From: Mediterranea massiliensis
GTDB taxonomy: Bacteria; Bacteroidota; Bacteroidia; Bacteroidales; Bacteroidaceae
Length of the DNA stretch: 64,000 nucleotides
Direction of reading: 5' to 3'
Assembly: GCF_900128475.1 (NCBI RefSeq)
Contig: NZ_LT635838.1
Coordinates: 684,536-748,535, forward strand
The translations under genes and the position numbers were made by a program. The notes below the pieces were generated by a model, which was not told the DNA's origin, ran no database searches, and saw only the letters and a program-made list of their open reading frames with translations. Positions 55,128-63,500 of this stretch are shown here, in pieces. Numbering within the stretch: the stretch's first letter is position 1; the number at the start of each line of letters is the position of its first letter.

Positions 55128-57041
55128 TTAAAACTTAAATTTACTCATAAATTCTTCAATGCTCATCATATCTGATTTGTCAGGTTGCCACATCCTGACA
55201 TGAATAATGGGCAGTTCCTTGGATGCATCCAATACAAGTGTCAAATATCCCTGATCTGAATATACAGGAGAATTATAAATTTGACGAATTTGTATTACAA
55301 ACGCTGTTGCGGGTGGTAAACTAGGAGCATTAATTACCTGCGTCACATTATCTTCAAAAGTCAGATGAACATATTCTCGTTCATTAAAATGCGTACGCAG
55401 CTTTTCTATAAACTGCTTCTTGTTCAACCGCGTATAACGAATATCATTTTTTCCAAAATCAACTGGCAAACCTTCAACCTGTGCCTTAGGTGCCGTTTTC
55501 AGCATAGTTCCGGTTATGATGATAGCATCATCTGAAAATATCTTGTCAAGATAATCTATACGCTGCAATAAATAAGCAGTCTGATAATCCTCCATAAACT
55601 GCAAAATAGTATACCGAGACACTTCAGGCCACGTAGAAGCCGCATTGAAGATATCATCTTCGGCCTTTTTTGTCAGCGCCAGTGCCAGCGATTGAATTTT
55701 TTTAGTTTTCTCATCAAATCGAAACGTAAGTTTCTCCATAAACGACCGCCCATTACTAAAGCGAATTTTCACTTTACAATCTTTCCCCAGGACCTGCCCG
55801 TTTGCCCGTACAAAATGATATTGCTGATTGGATCCAACTAATGTAATTCGCCCCGTATACTTCAAAAGTTGTTCAAAAAGTTTATAACCTTCCGACGTAA
55901 AATAAGCAAATGCACATTCTGGATTACATTGTTTAATAGCAGATTCCACAGCCTTCATAGCCGCTTGGAAAGAAGCATCATCCTCTACGCCTTCAACCTC
56001 AATCCGTTTTTTTACCTGAATAGTCTCCGTTGCTACAGCTGCAACAGAGGGTTCCAAAGCCATTGAAGAGGTAAATCCCTCCTTCTCATACTTCTTAGCC
56101 ATCTTCACAGTACCCTTCCGGGCATTTACTTTCACAGGAATCTCAACAAAAGCATTTTCTATTACAGGAGCACTCATTTCAGAAAAAATAGTTCTTAACT
56201 CTGTATCGAGATTCTCGCCTTGCTTACGAAAACTGTATTCATAGCGAACCTGTACTTTCTCATTTACAGGCAACGACAATAATTCCAACTCCGCCACTCC
56301 ATCTCTTACAGTCAAAGGCCCCACGAAAGATTGCCCATCAAAATAATCCAACTGAAGGCTTGAAACAGCTTTACCATCATAAATAAAAGTTCCTTGTAAA
56401 TAATAGCGATTGTCCCGTTCTATACAATCTTCTATTTTTACCTTCAAATGTGATAAAACCGATTTGATTTTTATTGGTAAGAAAACAAGACAATTTACAC
56501 TTTCACCATTAAAATCGGCATATACTGCATCGCGATTTGATCTGGCCAGCATCAACGCCCAATAATAATTACGAAGAGCATCATCTATTTGCAAATCTCG
56601 TTCTGCCAATTTACCAGTTTCCACAAAATCCAAGATTTTGTTCTTACGTCTTTCGAACATTTTGTCAACTTCATTTTTTTCTACCCAACGGAACACCCTG
56701 GCACCAGGTTCAGGATGCAGCACCATCATATGCACATTTTGCAAAGAAGCAAATGAAAACGACTTAACACTCCCCTCCTGGGTATAACTGGAATAACTCA
56801 CGCCATCTGCTGTCTGTCCGCTATTATCTACTTCCTGAGTTTTGGATGATACACTTACTGAAATCTGGTTAATAATCTGCGATAAAGCATCCCGACTAGC
56901 ATCATCAATTGTAGCTCCCTGCCCTTCAGCATACCAATAATTAGAACTAGATTTAATTTGTTGAATATCTACTTGTGCATGTCCGTAAACATGCACAAGT
57001 AGATAAACACAGATTAGCATAACAATCCTGCCTGCATTCAT
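55128..57041 (-). CDS. Large secreted protein with N-terminal LPP20-like domain
   Basis: The 637-residue product begins with a signal peptide (IVMLICVYLLVHVYGHAQ). An N-terminal region with YWYAEGQGATIDDASRDALS and QISVSVSS follows, which is the LPP20 lipoprotein-like pattern (periplasmic proteins). The middle part is unknown, with repeated aromatic-rich stretches. The last 230 residues hold two segments resembling the NTF2-like or nuclear-transport fold, with DDAIIITGTML and RTHFNEREYVHLTFEDN. The start at 57041 is chosen because the upstream part of the frame overlaps a small gene. It lies 1 base after that gene and 15 bases before the PEGA gene. Confidence 0.72.
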   Translation of the reverse strand: MNAGRIVMLICVYLLVHVYGHAQVDIQQIKSSSNYWYAEGQGATIDDASRDALSQIINQISVSVSSKTQEVDNSGQTADGVSYSSYTQEGSVKSFSFASLQNVHMMVLHPEPGARVFRWVEKNEVDKMFERRKNKILDFVETGKLAERDLQIDDALRNYYWALMLARSNRDAVYADFNGESVNCLVFLPIKIKSVLSHLKVKIEDCIERDNRYYLQGTFIYDGKAVSSLQLDYFDGQSFVGPLTVRDGVAELELLSLPVNEKVQVRYEYSFRKQGENLDTELRTIFSEMSAPVIENAFVEIPVKVNARKGTVKMAKKYEKEGFTSSMALEPSVAAVATETIQVKKRIEVEGVEDDASFQAAMKAVESAIKQCNPECAFAYFTSEGYKLFEQLLKYTGRITLVGSNQQYHFVRANGQVLGKDCKVKIRFSNGRSFMEKLTFRFDEKTKKIQSLALALTKKAEDDIFNAASTWPEVSRYTILQFMEDYQTAYLLQRIDYLDKIFSDDAIIITGTMLKTAPKAQVEGLPVDFGKNDIRYTRLNKKQFIEKLRTHFNEREYVHLTFEDNVTQVINAPSLPPATAFVIQIRQIYNSPVYSDQGYLTLVLDASKELPIIHVRMWQPDKSDMMSIEEFMSKFKF

Positions 57042-57042
57042 A

Positions 57043-57174
57043 TCATTTACCCTTAGATTGTTTAGCAAGTTCTTCTTGAATTTTTTTCTCAAACTGCTGG
57101 AATTGATATTCCATCTTAATCCGCTCTTCATCAGGAATTTGCTGTCTTATTTTATCCACAATTTTATTAGCCAT
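57043..57174 (-). CDS. Small 43-residue protein, first gene of the envelope cluster
   Basis: This short frame starts MANKIVDKIRQQIPDEERIK and ends in KQSKGK. It is highly charged and likely helical, with no signal peptide or membrane segment. It ends 1 base before the start of the LPP20-like gene. Tight spacing, a sensible start, and a frame that explains the space between the repeat region and the next gene support it as real. The function is unknown. Confidence 0.55.
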   Translation of the reverse strand: MANKIVDKIRQQIPDEERIKMEYQFQQFEKKIQEELAKQSKGK

Positions 57175-57188
57175 TTATAATCCGCAAA

Positions 57189-57255
57189 ACGAAATGTTTC
57201 GACTTTTGGGAACGAAACGTTCTTTTTCCCAAAACGAAACGTTCTTTTTTTCGCA
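57189..57255. repeat. Three tandem ACGAAACGTTC repeats upstream of the envelope cluster
   Basis: Units at 57189-57211 (23 bases, diverged), 57212-57233 and 57234-57255 (22 bases each) share ACGAAACGTTCTTTTT. Each holds a GAACGAAACGTTC-like palindrome. They lie directly before the start of the 43-residue gene, so they may be regulator sites or a mobile repeat. Confidence 0.7.
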
Positions 57256-57309
57256 CCCCTACCCTGCCCTTTTCCGCTTAATTTCTCACTTCTAATTATT
57301 ACTAAGAAA

Positions 57310-57341
57310 TTTGGTAATCTCGCCAAAAATCGCTACATTTG
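57310..57341 (+). promoter_or_regulatory. Promoter pointing towards the phage-tail gene terminus
   Basis: TTTG at 57310-57313, a 20-base spacer and TACATTTG at 57334-57341 match the Bacteroidetes consensus. No credible plus-strand gene follows, so it may drive a short RNA. Confidence 0.65.
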
Positions 57342-57347
57342 TATAGT

Positions 57348-57493
57348 ATAAATTGGTGTGTTGTGCACTCTCTCACACATACTAAAGCACTATCAAATTT
57401 CATTTTCTTAAAACATTTTCGACCGGCTTACGCCGGTATTTATAATAACACGAACGGTGTTCGGAAACCATCCGAACACCGTTCTTTCGTTTT
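57348..57493 (+). ncRNA. Candidate small RNA with promoter and terminator hairpin
   Basis: A transcript from the promoter at 57310-57341 would start near 57348. It would pass a small hairpin (ACCGGC-TTAC-GCCGGT, 57422-57437) and end at the 14-bp hairpin 57452-57484, which is followed by TTTCGTTTT. The total would be about 145 bases. It is antisense to nothing known. No family was recognised. Confidence 0.35.
57452..57484. repeat. Perfect 14-bp inverted repeat just after the tail protein gene
   Basis: Arms GAACGGTGTTCGGA (57452-57465) and TCCGAACACCGTTC (57471-57484) flank a 5-base loop. It lies 42 bases beyond the stop codon of the large tail-like gene. DGR target genes carry a hairpin or cruciform at this place, needed for retargeting; a plain terminator for a plus-strand RNA is the alternative. 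Confidence 0.85.
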
Positions 57494-57526
57494 AGTCGCT
57501 TCGCTCCACGCTTTGGCGCTTTGCGC

Positions 57527-60500
57527 TTACAACACTTCGCGAATCGCTTTATACGCTTCCACGCTTTCCGCCCGAACGAGTTTGCCGCGGAAGGCCAGAC
57601 GCGAGCCGACACCCGCATTCGAATGCGAAGCATCGTTATTCGCATTCGCATACGACACACCGCCATTCGCATACGCATCGCTGTACCCGCGAGAGACCAC
57701 ACGGCTGGCTGCGGTACTTATCCAGTATTTATCGCAATAATATGTACTGGACGAGCCGTTAGCTGTTCCTACCGGTACGATATCCATGTATTTACCATGG
57801 GCAACACCTGTTATCCACTGGTCACTGGTCGTTTTACCCTTCACCCAACGCACCGTGCCGTCCGGCATCCAAATACGCCATTTACCTTGGTTGCCACTAT
57901 CGTTGGGTAAATCAACACCGTCCATCATCTCGTACTTATGGCCGTAGATGTCCTCATAGCCCAGACAACTGATATTGTTTACCTGAGTCACGGTCGGAGA
58001 ACCATACTCGTCCTGCCCACGATACCAAGCGTACTGGTGGATAGAACCGTCCACGATGGAATTCGTGATCTTGTCGTTTATTTTATACGCTTCGTCATAA
58101 CCGATCGTATCCTGCATACCATAACCGGCTGTACCGCCCGTGATACGATTGTTCGTATGCTGACCGCCTCCGCACTGTTCCTGGCTGTCACGACGGCCAT
58201 ATCTTGCGTAAAACAAGTTCGCTATACGGGAGTGCATCAACGCGTCTATCTGTTGCATACCGCGCTGAACCGAGTAATAATGAAAGTCGATCCAGTTCAT
58301 GCTGGCCGTCGTGGAATTACCCGTTATGCATGAACGCAACTTGCTACCTACCACGCTACTGCCTACTACCGCACAAAGATGTTCCTCGTTGGCCACCCAA
58401 TCGGGCTCCATATCCTCGATCTTGTCGGAGTTGGAAAGAACCACCTTGTCAAACTCGGCCGTGTTCAGGATCGAGAAGTGCAAGGCCGTGGCGTCCTCCG
58501 GAACATCCGATATCAAGTACATGCCGGCCTCGAACTTCAGACCGATCGTAGGGACCACGATGGTTTTGACCACGTTTCCGGAGCCGTCAACAAATAGACT
58601 GCCGACCAAACCCGTACCGGGAACACTCGGAAAACGTACACGCTTATAGCCTTGTACATCCACCTTGCAGACTGAATAGGTCTTGTCCGTGCTATAAGAA
58701 TCCTTCAACGTGGGTTTGCCACTCAAAAGTTTGCGCTCTGTAAGGAAACCGCCCTGCGTGTCTTTGATGTCGTCCAACGTCAGCACCGTCACATCCGGAA
58801 CAGGAGGCATATCGTCAGGGCCGTTGGAACTGTAACAGCTGTAATATTTCTCGTTCAGGTAGTCATTGACACCTTTCGACCAAAAGAACGGTTCGTACAT
58901 CATCCAGTCGCCCTCGCTGCTGTCAAGTTTGGCTGCGCTGCCATCGTAGTATTTATTACTGCTGGTATCATCCAACGGACAATAGGTCATCTCGCCGTCC
59001 GGATTGTTCACGTCAACCGTCTGGCCCGCCATCTCCACTTTACGGCTCGTGGGCTTTTTCGTCACCTTGGCAAGCACACGGTGGCGCTTCTTGAGGATCG
59101 CCGCCACGTGGGCATTCATGACGTAAGTATTGCCATACTTATAACCGGTCTCGTTGTCCGGGTTGGAAATGTTGGCATCGTCCGGAGCGCTTTCGTCCGA
59201 CTCGATGATGCTGTAGGCCGGTTGTACGATCTCCAGTTCCGGATACCGCTCACGATACCGGTCGGCCTGTTCGTCATCCATGTACTTTGTCAGGCAGAGC
59301 CTGCCACGCAATCCGGAATGACGGTTGTCTATCGCTCCGGTGGAGGTATAAGTACCATAATCGTAGTATTTCCCGAGCAGCCTGCCGTCATCCTCCATAT
59401 CGATGTCAAGGACAAAACGCTCCAGTTTACCGCTACCGTTCAACTTGGCCTGATGAAGACGTTCCAGCATGGCAAACCCGTCAATGCCCGGACAACCCAT
59501 GAACCGGTAGCCTCGCACGTTACCGATGCCATCCAGTACCAATCCGCTCTCTGCCAACCTGGGAAGATATTCCAGAAACAGTTCCTCTATCGTTTCCGGC
59601 AAGCATAACTGCACAACAGGCGCACCGGTGGCAAGTTTCACGCGGGTAAGCCCCGTGCCTCTCACGTCCAGCTTCTTCAACCGTCCCTGCCAGCTCAAGT
59701 CCAAGGTCGTCACGTTGCCGTTATCGCCATTCCGTGCCAGCAGGTTGTTGCGCATATTAAGCTCTTCCAGAAGAAGCATGCCGTTCGTAGAGGCCATGAA
59801 TGAACCGTTACGATAACCGCTGGCTTTCTCCACGCTCATGTCAAGTTTAACCAATGAGGTAAGCAAGCCGAAATTGAATCCGATGGCGAACGCGTCCTCA
59901 TGCCACACCAGCTCCTTGATTTTGGCCGCGCCGATAATCTTCAGCGGGTCGTTCTCACCGAAGGCACGGGCCAGCTGCAGGGAGTGGAGCACGTCCGCAT
60001 CCACCACGCCGCTGTCGGCCTGAACGCCGTTGCTAGTGGAAAGCTGCACGCGGTACGGGATGGTCAGCCGGTACTGCATCAGCTTCAGTTTGTATGCCTT
60101 GTCCAGCGATGCCGTACTCTGGTAGAACTGGGCGCCCAGCGTAGAGACATAACCGTACTCCACCTGCTTCAGGTCATACCTGCGCTGGATGAAATAGTTA
60201 CGGTGAGCTTTCAACGAACCCTTCAGACCGTAGATCTGCGGATACGTCTGTTTGGCACCGTCAGCCCCCACCGGCATCTCGTTCAGGAACGGATACACAT
60301 ACTTGAAGATGCCTGATTTGTTGTACAGCCGGCTGCACCACTTCTTCATCTGCTCGGTGTCGAAATGGTCAACGGCCTTCTGGATGCTGAAGGCACTCAT
60401 GAAGCTGGTACCGCCGTTCACACCCCTGGTCATCACTTCCTCCAGCAGATTGCCCATATTGCCCAGTATCAGGTTCCACAGCCAGCTGTTGTGTCCCTGC

Positions 60501-63500
60501 ATCACATAGGCCCCGTCCCGCTTCGTCTGCCGGTTGTCGTCATACTTCCCGGTCAGGAACGACTTGTTGTCCGAACCCAGCTGGCAGTCACCGTCGTAAT
60601 AGGTTATCCACCACATCACGCCGTCCCATGTCCGCACCAGCATATTTTTCGCCAGCTGGTCCACACCCAGGTTGAACTGTACATACAGGTAGTAGGCGGC
60701 CAGGTTGGGAAGGTTGAAATACTTCCCGGCTTCCGCCTTGAAGGTCGGGCTCACCCATTTGGCCGTCGGGAACTTGTTGCCGTCATCCTCATAGTCCACC
60801 CCGTCAAAGGTGTGCGTCTCCTTGTTATAGGCCAGATTCTTGCCGGCAGGCGTTTCCCTCACGCATTTATAGAGGAAACTCATCATGCGGTCAAGCGCCT
60901 TGTACATCTTGTCGTACTTGTCACCGGTGCCCAGGTGTTCCTTGATGTTCGGTTCTTCTTCGGCATCGCCTCCGCCATCGTTCCAGAACACGTCTTTCGG
61001 ATGGTTGAACTCGAAACCGCCGTCAAAGTTGAAATCCATGAAGTCCGTATGGTCGGGCTCCGTGGACGGCAGCCAGCGGAACAGGCACAGGTCGTTCGAG
61101 TTGTTCAACGTCTCGATGCAGATGGGCAGGTATTCCTTCGGCCGGTCGCCGTTCGCCTGCAGGTAGTTCAGCGTATCACCGGTCCCCCACTGTTCTTCGC
61201 CGATGGTCTTGTCCTGGCCGAATATCGGGTAGCTGTCGCTCTTCTCGTTGTTCATGTTGTACTGGCCGTAGTAGGTCAGATCCTCATCCACACTCTTTGC
61301 CACAAACAGGTCACAGGGCAAGCCGTCAATGGCCGAGCGTATGTCTTCCTTGCACGTATCCACATGGTCGGCGGCATACTGCTGGGCAGGGGTCAGGATA
61401 CCCATTTCCTTCATGCCGTCATGGATGAACTTCGCGCCACCGGTGTTGGTGGTCATGGAGGAGTCCGAAAAGTCACACTTCGCACAGGCGAGTTTTGCCC
61501 CCACCGAGTTGTCCCGCAGTCGGAACAGGTTCTTCTTACCCTCCGTAGCTGTCGGGTTGCTCTGCTGCCCGTTACCGTCTATCTCGCCGTAGCTCATCCG
61601 TGCCGTGTAACCGCTGGCTGTCTTCTGGAAGTAGAAGCGCAGGTTCTTGCGGGCATAGTTCACTGAACTGGTACCCTGGATACGCAGATAAATGTCACGG
61701 GCTATCCAGTCCAGCGCCCGGTTCTCACCGTTGTAGAATCTAACTTCCCGGCACAGCTTGTTGGCCTTCTTGTTGTTCAGCTGGGCCAGCGCGTCCATCA
61801 CGTTCAGCGTGTCGCTCTCGCTTGGCACCTCACTGCCCACGCTGCCCGTGCCTATCAGTACCAGGATCGAGTTCCGCCGCTTCTTCATCAGTCCCATCAG
61901 CTTCTCCATGCTCACCGTGTCCCCCTCGTTCAGCACGCGGTTGTCCTCATCCAGCGAGCGCACGCCCGGTTCCCCGTCGGCATCCTCCAGATGATTGCGG
62001 TCCACGATGTAGTTGTTAAGCACCTCGTCCGAGGTCAGCGCCTTGTTATAGATGCGCACGCTCTTCACGTTCAGGTCAGCCCCCTCCGATTTAAACTCCA
62101 GCTGGCTCCGGATGTCGAAGCTCACCTTGTCCAGCCACTTCGAGGCGGCCGACTCCTCCCCGTTCACATAGAAGCCGATCAGCGTCCGCTGCTCGTTGGT
62201 CTCCACGTCCGGGTAGAACACGTAAGTGATACGGATATTCTTACCGGGTTCAAACTTCGTACCCACCGAGTCCTCATAGCGCAGGACCTGACCGGCATCC
62301 ATCGCCTCCGTCACCACGCCGGTAAGGAACTTCGCCTCCTCCGGGGTCACCACCAGCCCGTAACGGTTGCCGTTTTGCAGGGTGCCCAGACAGGTGATCA
62401 GCTCCGCGTCGGTGTCAGTCACGTTGGCCGTGCTGTATTCTATCTCCAACGTCATGCCCACGTCGCGGATGGCAAAACCCTCGGGCTTGTCCGCCTCGTT
62501 GAACGGGCGATAACCGCCGTCTGCCGTCAGTGTCATGCCCGCACCGCCGGCCAGCAGCAGGCGGTCCTTGTGCCAGCCGCTTCCTGCGCCGTATTCGTTC
62601 ACGCTCCACAGCACATCACGGAATTCCATCCGTTTGTCCCCGCTCACCCAGCTTTCCGGGTTGTTTTCCGTGTTGCTTCGCCCGAAGGCATCGAACGTGC
62701 ACACGGCATCCGGTGCCAGCGTGGCTTCAATGTCGGGGTGCGATGTGGTGTTCACCTGCACCTCAAGCACGGCATCACCGCACGACACACGGTAATCCAG
62801 CGGTTCCACGTTCACGTTCGTACGCCCGTAGCTGCCGGTCTCACCGCGCTGCAGCAGGTCTTCCTTCACCACACTGCCCCGGCTGGTCACTTTCACACGG
62901 GCCGTGTACGCATCCCTGTCATAGCCGGCATACGTGAAGTTCCACGCCGTGAACTGCTCGGCCTCCAGTACGGGGTGCTTCCAGTCACGCTGGAACCCTG
63001 CCGCCCGGTGGTTGAACATCATGCCGGCATAGGCCGTCACACCTTCCTCGGCTTTCAGCAGGGTCAGGTAGTGTATCTCGCTCACCACGCCGGAGTTCTC
63101 GTGCAGCGCATAGGCTTCCACCACGTTCATGCCCTCCCGCATTTCACTCAGCGCAACGGTGACGTTCTTCTGCTGGACACCGGAACCGGCTGACAGGCCA
63201 AGCGTATAGGGCTGCCCGCCGTTGATACGGTAGTAGATGTTCTTCTCGCCACTCGTTCCCTTAGCTGTAAATGGGATGTTCACGTCGTTCCGGTATCCCC
63301 CGTCAGCCAGTCCGTTCCCAACCGAATAAGTGGTACTTAGTTCCATAGCCACCATCGTCACCCTGGCGGTAGCGGTTTTCATCAGCGTACCGCCATCATA
63401 ACCGGCCTGCGCCTCCACCTGCACGGTGTAGGTCGTGGCATCCTTCAGGTAAGGCGACGCGTCAAAAGTATAGCTCTGACCGGCCGTAACGCCGACAAAC

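Noticed and set aside
57452-57484. Prophage attachment site at the end of the tail gene
   Set aside because: No integrase or direct repeat partner is visible in the window; the inverted repeat is better explained as a DGR hairpin or terminator.
57339-57740. A 133-codon plus-strand frame over the end of the tail gene
   Set aside because: It overlaps the tail protein in antisense and has a non-ATG start; the space before 57500 is better read as promoter, hairpins and a possible small RNA.
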